Positions 13,201-27,867 of a stretch of 64,000 nucleotides of DNA are shown one piece after another. Within the stretch, counting starts at the first letter, position 1; each line of letters begins with the position of its first letter. Below the pieces are notes generated by a model. The model ran no database searches and was not told the DNA's origin. It worked only from the letters and a program-made list of their open reading frames with translations. The position numbers and the translations under genes were made by a program. This DNA comes from Trogon surrucura (taxonomy: Eukaryota > Chordata > Aves > Trogoniformes > Trogonidae). Location of the stretch: NCBI GenBank assembly GCA_020746105.1, contig CM036636.1, forward strand, positions 7,936,001 through 8,000,000, given 5' to 3'.

Positions 13201-14884
13201 CATTTCCCACCCACTTGGAACTGCATGGCCCTTTCTAGTGGCCTTAGAGCCATTATCTGGTTTGAAGCCAACTAGAGAGGTCACTGATACTCTTACAGAG
13301 GTAAGTCTCCCACCTGCTAACACATCCCCAGCCCTCTTGCCCACTGGGACAGACCCTGATGCTTCATCTCCCACTGATGTCCAGACCAGAAACAGTATAT
13401 TTCAAAGGCAATCTCTACAGAGTGCTTTATAAATTATTCAGCAGATAGGACATTGCCAGAATAGTGCTGAGCTCTGCAGAACAGGACCCCAGCCACCTCC
13501 GGGTTTCCACTTTTCATGGCTTGGGCAGGGCAGGGAAGGCGGCTCAGGGAACCAGGGCTCACCAGGCACCTGGGAACGGCCAAGAGCAGGGGGACAACAC
13601 CATGGCCATGGAAAGGTGACAAGAGCTGAAGTGTGAGGGAGCCCTCTTCACCCACAGGCACTGTCTCGGTGCTCTCTTGTGCTGATTTTAGTGCCCTGGC
13701 AATGAGTTAAGGCTGGAAGTACATCAGGCTAATGCAAAATGAGCATTGGGCCAATACGGGCAAGTATGCCCATATCTGCATCAATCATAACCCATAATGA
13801 ACTGATCCAGGGGACTGGAAAGGCTAGGGCTCTCCTCCCTGCCCATTCTCAGCTTGAGAACCAGAAATGCCCCCCCAGTGCTCCCAAAGAAATGCTGATA
13901 GTTGGGTTGAGATGGGGAGTGGATATGGTCACATCTCACAGTGACTCGCTCCTTCCGTCTGCTCTTACATGACAATGATATTCTATATCACTAAAATCTA
14001 AGAATTTTACAATCTGAAGCGTCTTGTTAAGTATTGCATGGCAGCCCCGAAACTCCCAGAAAAGCCACTCCTTTTCTGAGAAGTTGTACAAGGTTTTTCC
14101 AAATGCTGGGTCGCACCGTACGCGTGTCTCTGCGGTGTCCCTGCTGGCAGTGCCCCTGCCAGAGCAGCCAGGCTGTGCTCCTGTGCAGGAGCAGCTCATT
14201 GGCAACAAAACCCAGCACAAGAGGCCCAGGTTATTCAGGAGATACATCACACAGCCACAACCTCTCTGAATTTGGGGTTTTCCTGCAGCTCAAAAGAAAG
14301 CAGAAGTTCATGAGACAATTACAGATTCCCTCCCACCAATTACCATTATTAATTTTTAAAACAGGGATTAGCTCTTAGCGAAGCCATGTGAATTTTCAGC
14401 ACTTAAGGAGGCTGCCTTCAAAGCGCATTGATCTAGGGGATGCCTGTCCCAGCAGTGTGCGAGAGGGAATATGTGCTCTGCAATAATGAGGCAATAATGT
14501 CATTCAATACAACCAAATCACGCCTAATGAAAAATAATATTTGCACAGCTCATCAAAGCGGCATTGAGGCTTACTAAGCACAACTCCAGGCATGAATTTA
14601 GATGACTGCAGATGCTAAACGGAGTGCAGCGGTGCCGCTGGGGAGGGATGAGGGAAAACGCTGAATCACCTGGACAGTGCATGTGCTGCCCTTGGGAATG
14701 TCCCCTTCCAGTGTCCCTGGGGCCATCCCGGTGCTGCTGCCATCTCCGTCCCAAAGGGACAAGAAATGGAGTCTGCAGGCACTTCAGTATCTCCTGGAAT
14801 AAAGCAGAGTATATTCACCCTGTTCTGCCCTCCCGACCCTCTGTAAAACTGTATTGCCACATCCTAAAAAGCAACGTAAGGGAC

Positions 14885-14947
14885 GCTATTGATATTGATA
14901 GGGATGCTACTGATATTGATAGGGATGCTATCGGTATCAGTAGGGAT
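14885..14947. repeat. Tandem repeat, three copies of 21 bases
   Basis: Units start gctattgatattgataggga, gctactgatattgataggga and gctatcggtatcagtaggga, each 21 bases long. The third copy has diverged. The period is a multiple of three, so an open frame runs across it, but nothing nearby suggests it is coding. Confidence 0.9.
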
Positions 14948-15310
14948 GTTAGCAACTCAGCACCACCCAGCAGTGCATCCCTGCATGCCAGCCCTCTACC
15001 GGTATCAGTCCAGGAGAGGTTAAACCCAAAATCCAGGTCCAAGGAAGGAACGGGCACAGACACGATGCACTCACCCTCTGGGTCTGACCCAATGCACAGA
15101 GAGCTGCTGCAGCAGGGGTTTACAGGCAGCTGGTCTCCAACAGGTTTTGAGAGCTGCCATCAAACCACACCAGGGGGTTTTACCCTTCCCAATCCCACCT
15201 TTCACTTCCCAAACAATTGCACTCTCCTTAAGTACCAGGAATTATTTCCACACATCAGCTGGAAAGCAGGCTATAATCCCAAACACACATAAGCAGCCTA
15301 AACTCCTCTG

Positions 15311-15328
15311 AAAAAAAAAAAAAAAAAA
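15311..15328 (+). repeat. Poly-A run (A18) with A/G extension
   Basis: Eighteen A followed by gaaaaagaaagaaagac. No retroposon or processed gene body is recognisable upstream. Confidence 0.85.
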
Positions 15329-18300
15329 GAAAAAGAAAGAAAGACAGGCTGTCTTTCCACTCTGCCTCCTTTAATCGCCTCTTGAATTATGGTTTGGTCA
15401 GCCTGAGATATTAGCATCAGCGAGAGCAGGTTTTCATATTAGCAGATTGCGATAAGCTACTGCCATCGCTGCTGAGTGGGAAATAAGTCAGACAGTGGGG
15501 AGCACCCACCCACCCCAGAGACTTCTCCTAGCAGGACAGTTTTGAAGGCTGCAAATGTTCCTTGGCCAACCTAAAAAGCTTGGGTTAGCTTACCAAGAAC
15601 TAACAGTAAGCCTGACTTCTGATCAGTACTTTTTCCTGCCTCAATTCCCTGAGCAGCCACTGCTCCTTCTCCATCAGCATCTCCCAGGAGAGCTCACCAC
15701 AGCCTCTCCCCCCAAGTAAGGCACAGTCTGCTGGAGTGCTGGCAGGAAGATGGAAAAGCCATAATTGTCAGAAAAAGCTGCCGAAACGAGGCACCAAAGG
15801 TGGAGTAAAGGGAGTCTGTCCTTCTGAAGGAGCAACCCTTTCCAGAATTGCTCTATTCACCTGGATTTGAAAGCTCTTCAGGCTGAAAACCATCTGCTGG
15901 AGCCCTGTGGGGCCCAGTGCCTTACACCAATAGCTTGCACCAGCTTTCCCACTGTCCCATCTACTGGCCAATGCTTTGAGAGTGGGGTTTCATTGCTCAG
16001 ATGGGACTGCTGGGGCAGGTGGATGGGGAGAGACTCTTGCAGAGCGTCTGGCTGAGTTCTTGGCTGATCACAACCCTGGTTGGGAGCTGGACCTGCCTTC
16101 TGGCCCCAGGGGCACGGACACAGCAGCTGGGACAGGTCGGGCACTCCCATCATGATGGTCTTGGGGACAAGGCTCTCACAGGCCAGTGACGCTGCGCAAG
16201 GAGACAGTTTGATGGCTGTGCAGAGCATGAGAAGCAGCAGCTCTCGTGGTGGCCCTACCAGCAGTGGCTGCTGTAGCTCTGGGGATTTGTTGGCTCCGGC
16301 CATGCAGTGGCGTCTGCACCGAGCTTCATTCTTAGGGCAGACATTGCAGCAGCTGGCCTGGGGGAGATGGACTGAGTCAGCCCTGCTGGGATTCAGCCCT
16401 GTGCTGTTAGAAATCCTGCATGCTTCAAAGCTTGCGTTCCTACCTTTTAGCTTTTGCCTCAGGCAGCCACAAAGTCACGCAGACTCCTGCGTGGGGCAGA
16501 GGGGAGCAGTGGCTGAGGCAGCCAGCACCGCTCAGCCTATGTGAAACATCTGAGCTAAAGCCCTGGTCCAGCCCAGGGCCTCTGGCTTCGGCTCCTCTCT
16601 GGCTCCAGCAAATGAAGAAGCAGTACTATGCCCGAGAGGGAAAGCATTGCTATGCCAATACCCCTTTTACAGACATCCCTGGGCTGGTTAAGGTTCTACT
16701 TTTGAAGTTAGGCTGCTTGAAATCTATCAAATCTCAGCCCATTTCGAGGCTAAGGTGGTTTCCCCCAGGCCAGGCACTGCGTAAACAGTGAGCTGGGATC
16801 AGCTCCACTCTCCTTCCACCCCACACACTGGCACTGGGGAAGGATGAATCCCCACACCTGAGCTGGTGGCTCCTGCAGACATCCTGAGACACAGATGAGC
16901 CATTGATCAGGGTCTGGGAAGGACGGACACGTACAGTGTATGTTTCCAGTAAGCAGAAAATCCAACAGCTTTGCATTTCCAAGAGGTATGAACACAGCTC
17001 TACGGGACGGGAAGATCCTCAGCAGATTAAAGTCTTTGTGAGCTGCACAACTCACTCTCATTTGCTCAGGAATCACGAACTCAGGCTGGGGTGGAGGCAG
17101 CAGGGAGAACTATCTCCTTGGTGCTCATTAAATACAGCAACCTGCGAGCTCCAGGGACTACCCTCCATCCAGCTGCAGTAATGGGCAGGAGAGGGACCTC
17201 TACCCTTACCCCTCCCAGCTCTGAGCGGGTAGCTGATGGCTGATGCCACCTCCAGCAGCCCCACGCTGTCCCCCCCCCAGCACCTCATTGTCACACAACA
17301 TTCCCTGAGGTGCCCTGGGCTCCAGCTCTCCAGACAACATTCATGCCTCATCAGTCCCTGATCCTCTGCGCTTGTGGCTCCCTGCACTGTGACCTGGGTC
17401 TGTGCCATCAGCTCCTGCTCCTCCTGCGTGACACTGGGTGACTCCCCGGGTGCTGGCTGCGACCACCCAGCATGTCCCAAGAAAAGCCCTCTGGACTGCC
17501 TGAACAACCACCCAGCAACCCCACCTGGGATCTCCAAAGAGATATATGTCGCTGTGTTGGAAAAAAAGAAAAAAAATCATAAAAAAGGGTAGAGAGTTTC
17601 CATAGCTACAGCTTTACATCGCTCTGGCAAAGGTTCAGGTTCAGCCCGTGTAACGAGAAGCAAGCAGAGTGTTTTTCCCACTCCAGCCCAGCAAGGCAGC
17701 GCGGTGCATGAATAAAGAAGCGCAGAGGGGAGAGAGAGAGCTCAGTGATTCTGGAAATAACACGTAAATGTTATGGACTGACACGCGAGGCTGCTGCTAG
17801 CACGAGTTGTGTTTGCAGGTGGGGCGGGACGGAGCCCCCCCAGCCCCCTCCCTCGTCAGCACAGCGAGCGAGACGCGTCTTCACGCCTCTTGACGTGGTC
17901 AGAGGCCAAAACCTGCTTCATTTAAATTACTGTCTGCGTGGGGCTCTCAGGGCTGCAAACCGCTCTGATCGTGAGCAAGAGAACGACAGGCATCCTCATT
18001 GCTTCTGACCAGGAGTTTTCCTACAGGCAGTAAAATCTCCTTATGTTATCCTTTTCAATAAGGATTTATCATTGCTGCATCAGGGGAATTAATACAGACC
18101 GTCTGAGAGGGTAATTTTCAGATTCTTGGCGACTTACACTGAACTGGTTCCGCTAAATTTTCCTTTTTTCCTCACCTTAATTCTGTTACAGTTTTTCCTG
18201 GGAGATGAGAGAGGGAAAGATTTAATTCAGAGGAAAAAAAAAAAAAAAGCACAAACCCAAAATCATAAGCAAAGCAGCGGAAAAGATAAAGTAATTCATA

Positions 18301-21300
18301 CGGCTCAGCTGAAAACCATCATTAGGCGAATAAAAAAAAACTGAGAAAAACCTTCACACAAATTGCTGTACTCAAAACCATGTAGGCTTAGCAGAGCTGC
18401 TGGGATCAAATGTTTGAAATATCGACTGTTCCCAGGGACAGCATCTTTCAGAAATCAAAACACACGTGATGGATCTTTTTGCCCAGCGTCAGCATCAGCA
18501 CGGCGCAACCCCTGCCTTTGAAACGACTCCTTGATCCTGGAAAGGCCCTTGAGAGCGACGCGGGGGCTTGTGCTCCCACCCGCTCGCTCTCCCATCTTTT
18601 CGCTGTCCCCAGGAGCCAAAGTGATGCCACCACCAGCACCGCACAGCACGGGAAACTGAAGAGGGGGGGCAGCTCCTGCCGGTGTTTGATGCTCCGTGTT
18701 TCAAGCTCTGCACATTTGCAGCAGATCAGTGCCTGCACCTTCCCGAGCGGGGAGTAGTTTCTGCGTTCCTTGCTTAAATGATGCCTGGCTTGCAGTGCCT
18801 CAAAGGACTAGAAAATGCCAAGTATCCGCTCTTTGAAATCCAAGCGCTCTGAACGACTCCTGAGCGTTTGAGCCCTTCCTTGGTCTTGCTGAGGGGAGGA
18901 TCGGCCAGGGGTACCGGCAGCAGCTGGGATGGGATGGGATTCCTGCAGCCTCTACAGGGGGGTCAGATCATGTAACCCCCAAGAAATGTGCATACAGAAG
19001 CACCTCCACTCACTCCAGAAAGCAGGAGGAGAGTCGCAGGCCAGCGCTGCCCCACTCAACCCTGGAAATCCTGGTTGAATTGCACCTTTCTTCATTTGCA
19101 CTGTGAGCTCGCTCCACTTGAACAGGTTTGCCTGAACTCGTTGGGAAGCAGGTATTTTATACTGTTAAATAACATTTTATGTCCCAGAACTTTGCGGTTG
19201 TGATGACCTGGGAGCCCAGAACCAAAGTAGCGAAACCTTTCACTGAACCTATGCTGTTTTCTGAGCTCTCTAGCCATCACCGTGGCCACACTGATGCTGT
19301 AGTACCACAACCAGCACTTCATTAACAGCCTGCCTCGATGGCAAACCATAGGGAGATCTGCTACACCGCTAAGTTTAAGTCCTACTAAAGTCAGCCGTGC
19401 AAAGGTGAGCATCTTCACCACCCTGTGCCCAGTTTGCAGAGCCCATCAAAATGCAGGCAGCCAACTTGCAAAGGAGCTCTGCCTGCAGGAGAAGTCTCTC
19501 GTGAGGTAGAGCACGGGTCTCCTCTGGGAATGGGAAATACACCCACTGCTGTCTCAAACCACGGGTTTGTTTAATAAAACACCCCACAACCTGGCTGCCA
19601 CAGCTCCGGGCTTGACAGCGGAGAGACCTGGCAGCACACGCGAGCCCAGGAATTTCTGCTGAGAGCACGGGATGCCTCAGTTCTGCTTCTGGGTGGTTTA
19701 AAGAGGATTCTCATGAAATCGCACAAGATTGTGCTACACGGAGATGTTAGCATCCGTACCAAACAAAGCACTTTGTCCTTTCAGGTTCCCGTGATGTTTT
19801 TATCTGTATTCATATTTTGCAATCTTCTCTTTTCCAGCAAAACCCAAGCACTGGCTACAGTGTGCCAGTGTCACGCATTTTTGATGCCGGGCAGCTCTAA
19901 TCCTCTGCAGTCAACAGGAACAGCCCAGCAACATTCATGCTTTATATTTACTACCAATCAGTCAGACAGTATTTTAAAGACCAACCCTTTGTCTGCCAAT
20001 CCTAACATTTAACAATATAATATTTACAAAGGTATCCAGCAAGTAAGTAAGATCTGTGCTTGCTTTCTCAGAATCTGGTATCACAGTTTTCTATAAGCTG
20101 TGTTGTTTTATTTAAAATCTAAAAATATAACAAAAACAAAGATGTGATGCCAGAAACACAAGGGAAAATCTGTGCAACCAAGAAAACCCCACTTTCTGTG
20201 GGCAGAATCTGCTCCCACGAGCTACCATGAGACTCAGGAATAACTCTTGAGAAGACAGTAATGCTAAATGGTAGCAAAGCAGAATAAGCAAGCTGGAACT
20301 GACTGATATTAATTGCACACATATTATGCTTGGCTTTATCTCAGGGGGCTCTGCTTGGCCATGGGATGTCACATACTGCACTGGCCAGAGAGGAAAATGA
20401 GCAACCTGGATCATCCCACTCACAAATCTGGATTGAAGCAGCCTTGAAGGAGTGGAGGGGTTTGAGAAACACTTTTTGAGTGCTTTAAGGCAGTGGTTGA
20501 CCCATGTACCTTCTTGCCTGTCCCTGTTTGCATGGGGAAAGGAGTCTCAAAGGAAAACCATGGGACAGGCATAAGTGTGAATTACTCCCCCAGCCCCTCC
20601 TTTGTGTAATGTAACAATAAACCCATAAGATTTGCCTAACAGCAAACCCAAATCAGCAGTTATTCTCCTCCACTCCCACTCTCGCAGCACGGCTATTTTT
20701 CCCCAGATCCCACCACTAATCTTTCCAGGGCTTAGCTACCCAGCAGGCGACACCAATCAAACCAAGACACCTCCTTTCCCTTCCACATTAGAGCCTTATA
20801 AATTGCATCCCTGTAAATCTCTGCTCACACTGGCTTGCAGAGGAGACCGGGAGAGATCCCCGACAGCGAGGCTGTACATTTCCCAGGCCACCCTCCTGCA
20901 GCACTTGCTTAAAACAGAGCCTCTGCCAACCTCCATCCTGTATTTTCTCCCCAGGGAGGAGTTGAGCTTGGATTGCCCCAAAAGACACCATGTCTTGCTA
21001 ATGTAACTCACATACATCGTGTTAACTAAAGAGTGACAACGCGCACGCTGCTCTGCCGATGCAAGGGTGGGAAACCAGGAGGAAAAAGGAGCATCGCTGC
21101 TTGCAGGGGCAATGCAGACAGACACCCCTCGCACCGCACAAGCTGTAATCTCACTATGAACACAAGCAACAGATCAAGGAGAGAGCTAACAACTTGCCAA
21201 GGCTCGGGCTGGAAGACCCATGACAGGTCTTACAACAAATCTACACTGAGAGCAAAGGGAATCCAGACATAAACTGCAAGGCAAAGCCCAGGCAACATCC

Positions 21301-24300
21301 TTAATGAGGAAGTAAAGATGGGTTTGGGGACAGGAGTCCTGTGCTGGGATGGTCCTGTCCTTGCCAGCCACCTCCGAAAAGACTGTATTATTGCCTAGGG
21401 AAAAAAAATCAACCCACAAACAACCCAGAGAAGTCAAGGTGGAGTACTGGGAATAAAAACGGGCAAAGCTATTTGTAGGTAACTTATTTTTCCCATAGGA
21501 AATGGTGTCTGTAAGTGGATGCTTGAGCAGAGCTGTGATTTGCACGCTGTAACGCGGCTGCTCTGGGGACTTGTCTGGCACTTGCCTGAGAACTCCTCTG
21601 TATCCCAGCACACTCCCACACCACCACCACCACGAATACCTGCTTCCACAGAGCCCTGTGTATCATCTTTTACAACAAAGTCAAAGGAATCTCTCTACTG
21701 TGATCGGTGTTGGTTTACGAGTCTTTGAATTCCGAGGCATTTTGATCTGCTTCAGCTGAAGTGACCTGAGCTGGGGAGAAGTCAGGGGAGACGAGGACTT
21801 CCAAATCCATCACAAGGCTGTGTGGTCCCCAGAGCACAAAGCAACCACATCACCCAGCAGTCTGGGTATTTATCTTCCCCCAGGCAGCCACTTTCGTTAA
21901 TACTGACGTGTTTTCCCCTTTAACCTCAAAGGTTCTGAAACTGAGTACAGAGACAACCTGAGTTTGACCGATGCCAGTTTGGCAAGTACAAGTGGAATGG
22001 ATGGTGCTACAAGAGACCACTTTGGTGCATTATAGTCCAGCCTAGATTTTCAGGAAGCTGAGGAACAAGGGACAGCTCTGCACAGGATAAAATGAACTCC
22101 CAAAGGACTTTTCCTCCCAGTTGGCTAAGAGTCCCCTCCAGCAGAAAGGAAGGAAATCCCAGCTGGAAGAAAATCCAGGCGCGCCCACCGCTTGCAATTC
22201 CCCCGATATAATGAGCTTATCAGCTTCTGCGGCTCAGACCCTGTGATGAACTTGTACTTAGAGAAAAGAGATAGTGTGGCCTCAAAGCCATACCTAAAGC
22301 TCACGGCGCGGAGGGCTTCAGCTCCTGCCTAGCAAGAAGATCATCTCCTTTATCCCCTGCCCAAGAGGGACTGACCACTGCAGCTGTGGAAGAGCCTAAG
22401 CCGAAGTTTAGTGGCAACTGAAAGAAAAAAACCAACAAGCTTTCTCACCAAAGCCTATTTTTCAGGCTGGCAGCTTCCGATGGTCACCTCACCACCTAAG
22501 ATTTCGTAATTGATGTCTCAGTGGTGGACCCACGGGATGGCAGGGCTGGAGCACCAGCAGATGAACAGAAGGGAGAAGGCAGACAGGGAGCAGCAGGCTG
22601 GGCTGTGTGGGCTCTGAACAGCTCTGAAAGCTCCTCGCCGGCACCCGCTGCCAGGGCTCCTCTGCAGTGCTGACACAGCCTCACAGCAGCATCAGGAGAG
22701 ACAGAGGAGGCCTGGAGCCAGTGCCCGGGACAAGGTGGTCCTGTTGTAGGCAAATCACTCCAGGGCTCCACAGACACCCCTCATCTCAGTGCCCTTCCCA
22801 CAACATCCCTCTCAGAGAAAATCAGTGGCAAAACTGAGAGAAAGATGTGAGAGAGCGTGACGTGATTTCCTCCCCATCACGGCTTGCTGAGGGGCATGAA
22901 AATAACAGTGAGAATTAATTCTCTTCACCCTGGGGCCATGGTAAGAAGCCAGGAGTGATTTCTGCTAGGAATGTGCGCGGGTGTACGGCTGGTGTGACGG
23001 CAAAGCCACATCTCTTTCCTCCTGCCACATGTGAGCAGCATCCTTTGTCACCTGGGTGAGGGAAGGGCACTTGGCTTCTGCCAAAAATTCACTCGCCCTT
23101 CTTTTTCTTATAAGGGGGCTATTATCTGAATGGGGACACGATGAACAAAGACGTGGGCCGCAGAGTGTTCCTGCAGTGACCTCGCTGAGCCCTCCGAGCA
23201 CTGGCAGCCCCTGCCAGCCCCCCGCTCCCTGTACAACCTCCCACCCTCGTCTCAGGTGCTCAGAGGCGGTTGCTTTATCCACTGCTAATGACATTTATTT
23301 TCTTTCCAGAGCCTCAGGGAGGACTCTTTCTCTCGCCCTCCCTGCTGACGTGAATCCTGCTGCCCCATTGTGCTGATCTGAGACTTCTGCTTTGCTGTTG
23401 AACTGCTGGTGGTCTTCCCTGCATCCCCCGTCTGTGCTCCCCAGCCTGCTCTTCCCACAGCCAGATGCACATTTCCTGAGCTTCAGCCAACCAACATTGA
23501 AGTAAAGAGAAAAACTCATTTTTTCAGGCTGAATCATGTCTTCAGACTGGTGAGGATGGGCTAAGACCTGTTTTTGGGTTTCTGGTAACTTGCCTCTAAA
23601 ATATCTTTCAGAAAAAGGCAATTATCACAGTGCCATTAAGGCTTTCCCCGTTGCACAGCCAGATAACTCGCCAGGAGTCTTTTGAAATAACCTTTGAACA
23701 ATAGATCCTGTCTTGTTTACTGAATGTTTCTGAACTCAACAGTAATGCATCCAGATGTCACCCATGTCTACTGTAGGCCTAACTATTTCTGGAAACACAC
23801 CAAGGGCAAATTGCTTGGATAATGTCAGATATTGTTGCGGAGAGAATGTGACAAGTTTCCATCTCTTTAATAAAAGCTGTGGAGCAAGAGAGATGTTTCC
23901 CAGGGCGGCGGAGCTGCGTGCACCTTCATCTCAGCCCCGCGCAGGAGTTGCATCCCTCCCTGCAGCTCACGGGCAGGGACGAGCGGCCGGCGCTTTCAGA
24001 AAATCAACTTTGCTGACAAGCAAAGCTCGGCAAGCTCACAAACTGCCGTGCTGGGTGGTGCGTCACCGCGGGTGGCTTTTGTCCTGGAGGCAAGAGATGA
24101 GGAGAGACAGCAGGAAGGGAGCTGAGCTGCCCTGGTGGCCAGGCAAATGTGTGGAAGATGTCTCAGCCTGCCTTGCGTCATTATTCTGAATGATGCCGAA
24201 CACCGGCTTGGACCCATCAGAGGTGCTTGTTTTAATGAGCAAGAGAAAACTCTGTCTGAAGTGAGAGGGTAAATAAAACTCCAACAGCCCCTGACTCATC

Positions 24301-27300
24301 TCTTGTCTCCACTCCGTGGCTCCAAGAGGAGCACCAGCACATCCTGAGGGAGATGACAGATCCCAGGCTGCAGCTTTCCCGACTCCACTGAGAAATCCTT
24401 TCTCTTGGCCTCGTTGGATGGGGCAAAATCACAGGCATTGGGATTTTGGCCTAGAACAGCTCCATTCCTGTGCCCCCCTCTGCGCTGCCTCTGACACAGG
24501 CACCTTGAGAACCCACAGTTCATGGGAGCCAGGTCCTCCCTAGGATGTCCTGAACTCCTGTTAATGGGTCACTGCTATTATTAAGCTTTCCAGGGAGAGG
24601 GGGGTCCAAGGATGTTTCAGAATGTTATTACGGTTTGTAATTTTGTTGCCCAACCTTTCCAGCTGCCCTCTACCCAGGGCTGTTCTCAGGGGGCCCACAG
24701 GTTCTTGAGGTCTCAGCCTTGTCTGAGTTGGCCTCGGTTTTGATCTGAATGTGTCTGAAATGTCTGAAGAAGGTCAGAATCCATCACCCGACCTATCTGT
24801 CATCCTTCTGCCAAGCTGCAGTGCTGGGATATACGCTTTTTTACTCAGGCAACGGGTGAATTAATCCTACCTACTGCAATAAATTAGATCATGAGGGAGA
24901 GAAGGAGATAACAGACAACAACGCGGGAAGAGGTGTAAATTAGAATGGGAACGAGCTGCAAGTTCAACCGCAACACCTGCCTCCTCTCTTCCACCTCTTC
25001 CCTGCTCTTCTTCAATGTTCTAGGTTGTATCATAGGCTGTGGCTGCGTGAGCCCTGCCAGCAACAAGCACCTCTTCACTGGCCATGTCCTTATCCATATC
25101 CATGACAACACGACAGCCAGGTACAAAAACACGAGTGGGAAGGTACCAAGTTATCCCCATTTGTCCTATCAGCACTAATACAGTGAGGCACTGCGCAGCC
25201 AAGCGAGAAGTTCCGAGTTATGTAAATACTTTACAGCGTGGCCAGCTCCAAACCCCCTCACTGACCCATGCGCTGGGCACCAAGGATGTGCCCAAAGATC
25301 AGGGACACAGCTTTCTCAGCCTGTGAGGACACAGCTAATCTCTCAGGGCTGCACATAAATGCCCAAGAGAATCAAGCATCTTTACCTCTTTGTATCCGGC
25401 CCCTGCAAAACTTTTAAAGGATCCTAAGGGAGGTGCTCAGGTATGGCTGTAGGGTCAGCAGGTGTTCTTCAGCTTTAGACACAGGAACACCTTTAGAAAG
25501 ACTTGGGTCGATACGCCACCGACAGCGAGCAGGTCCTCTGACACTTAGCCACTACTGAACATGCTCTCTTGAAATTGCAGAGCCCTTGAGACCAAACCTT
25601 CAGGTTTGGCTCTTGTGTCACCTACACGAGGGTTTGGGGACTGCTGCAGCTGCGATGGAAAAAAGCTCAGGAGGAGACATGACAGCTAGACCCATCTACC
25701 AGGCTTTGCTGGACAACAAAGAGAAAGGTGGTGGAGATAGAGACAGTAACCACCCTGCTGGTAACATTCTGCAACTCTTTTGTGCTTGTGTAGGCAAAGG
25801 TATTTTAAAAACACCTGTATTTGTAATCTGTTTTCATTGACAAGAAAACAGAAAGGAAAAAATGCTCTTTCCTTCCTCTCCCCTGACATCCTCACATCTT
25901 TGATGAGTGAGAAGCGATATACTGAGGAGTGATAAATCATCATCAGTCACTTTGTGGGGGATTTTGTTGAAGTTCTTCGTATCTACTGAGCATCAGCACC
26001 ATTCGTTAAGAGGTCCTGTCATCGTTCTGCACAGAAATCCTGACACACAGAGGAAGGAGGTTACACTTCTAATTACAGCTGCACAGTTCTTCAAGGTGCT
26101 TGAAATCTCTTTTCACCAACTGACAGCCGTAATGCACCTTTCTGTTCATTTCAGACTAGATGAAAACCAACCACAAAAAGTTGCAAACAACCTTCCATTA
26201 CTCACACACCATCTCAATGGGACAAGTGACTAAATACAGGGGTACGGATAGTTCAGAGGCTTAGATCACACACACGCTATGTAAACTGTTTTCCCTTAAC
26301 AGCATTATAATTTAGATGCTTGCTCAGCGAAGACAAGCTACAATGACTAAAAAAACCCCATTATTTTCATTACTTTTGCTCAAATGAGGTCACCTAGGAG
26401 CACCCTCTTCACTCTAAACATTGGGATATTCACCAGATTTGCTAATATGACAGGCATCCATCATGAAAGACTGAAGTGCATGATTTTACCGTTTAGGCTT
26501 TACGATGATTTCACTGCTCATTTTAGGCTGGAAGACAATCTGTTGAACCTCACAGTGTAGTCTTCTCTTACCTTTAATTTATTCTGTCAGAAAACTGTCT
26601 ACCTTAATGAGTATGAGCACACCCCCACTACCTTCCAAGTTTGGTGATCTGCTCTGTCAAATATAAATAATCCTGTCTGAAACCAGTCGATATGGGGAAA
26701 TGAAAAGCCATCTTCCCTTGGGGGATTTCTCCCTCCCACAGCACCCCCCCCCGAGCCTGCCTTTAATGTACTAAACAACATCCATGTACTTCTGAGAGCG
26801 CAGACCTAGAGAGCTGCTCTGTTAAACAAACAGTGACAAAAACAACCCACAGATAATTGTGCCATCACCTTCCTTGCATTCACCTCTGGATTTCTCTCCA
26901 TCACCGTTGCTTCGCTGTGTGCGAGCTAGCGGGCTGCCTAACCCGGGGCTGGGGTGGTCTCTACAAACTCATCTGGATGGAATGGGGGGTTCCTACGTCT
27001 TTCGGGGCCAGGACATGAGATAGGAACAAATCCTCATCCTGGACGTATGGCTCAGGTGAGATGCTCAGAGAGGCTACTAAGAAGGGCCAGGTTCAGCCCC
27101 ACGGAGGACGAGTTGTCCCCGGGGCAGAGGACACAACCCAGGCAGGGCACGGGATGGGGCAGCTTTTCCACCCTATCCCTGAGAGAGGTGCTTTCATGAC
27201 CTCCTTCATAAGCATCGCCTTGAAACTAGAGATGCTGTAGGACCAGGGAAGAAAACAAGTCTGGAGCACCCCGGTATTTTTCATCCTGGTCTAAAAGGCT

Positions 27301-27732
27301 GTGAGACCTGGCCGGTCCCCCTGAGACAGGCTATCGGGGTGCAGACACCGTGCAGTTTTCCATGTGCTTATTCACTCTGCCTCCCCCCACGCCTCCAAAT
27401 CCCTTCCCAGCCCAACTCTGGCAGCCGGGGCTATCCTCTGCCTGCTCTGCTCCTTTTGCAGGCATTCCCTCCGGGACGCGGCTTCCCCCTCCCCGAGCAT
27501 CAATCCCACCGCGGCTGAAAGGCAGTTTAGGATGCACCGGGAAGAGGGCGGGGTGGAGAGGGGAGATGGAGGAAAGGGGGGGACAAGTAAACAAGGCTAA
27601 AGCACGGCAGAAGACCCCGGCGTTGCGCAGGACGGGGAGAAAGAGCCGAGGCAGAGCCGGGGGGGGTCCGGCTGCGAGCGGCGGTGCCCTCTCCCCGCCC
27701 GGCCGCCCTGTCCTCCCTCCCTCTGCGCTTAC

Positions 27733-27824
27733 CTTCAAGCGGGGGAATTGTGCTGGATCTCTCAGGTGAGGACCGCGTCTCCCGAAGTCTCCGGCTCGGG
27801 GAGCATCAATGCAAAAATAAGCGA
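27733..27824 (-). other. FAM163B: Putative non-coding FAM163B exon 1, 3' part
   Basis: Minus-strand sequence ending caagcgggggaatt (plus orientation) next to a consensus donor GTAAGC at 27732-27727. It holds no start codon that continues into the coding frame, so it would be 5' UTR. The upstream boundary is arbitrary, set at the low-complexity tract. Confidence 0.45.
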
Positions 27825-27867
27825 TTTAAAAAAAATTAAATTTTTTTTTTTTAAAAAAAAAATTAAA
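27825..27867. repeat. A/T low-complexity tract at the CpG island edge
   Basis: Alternating A and T runs (a8, t12, a10 with short ttaa joints) forming imperfect self-complementary sequence, directly beside the GC-rich island. It could be a nucleosome-depleting element or simple slippage. Confidence 0.85.

Larger units (their letters stand above)
7293..27732 (-). other. FAM163B: FAM163B first intron, about 20.4 kb
   Basis: The stretch between the exon 2 acceptor and the putative exon 1 donor. I see no conserved coding exon on either strand; open frames are short and show no protein family. It contains a 21-base tandem repeat at 14885-14947, a poly-A run at 15311-15328, other A-rich stretches (for example near 18230) and many unremarkable AT-rich patches. 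The whole extent as one intron depends on the exon 1 call at about 27.7 kb. Confidence 0.5.
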
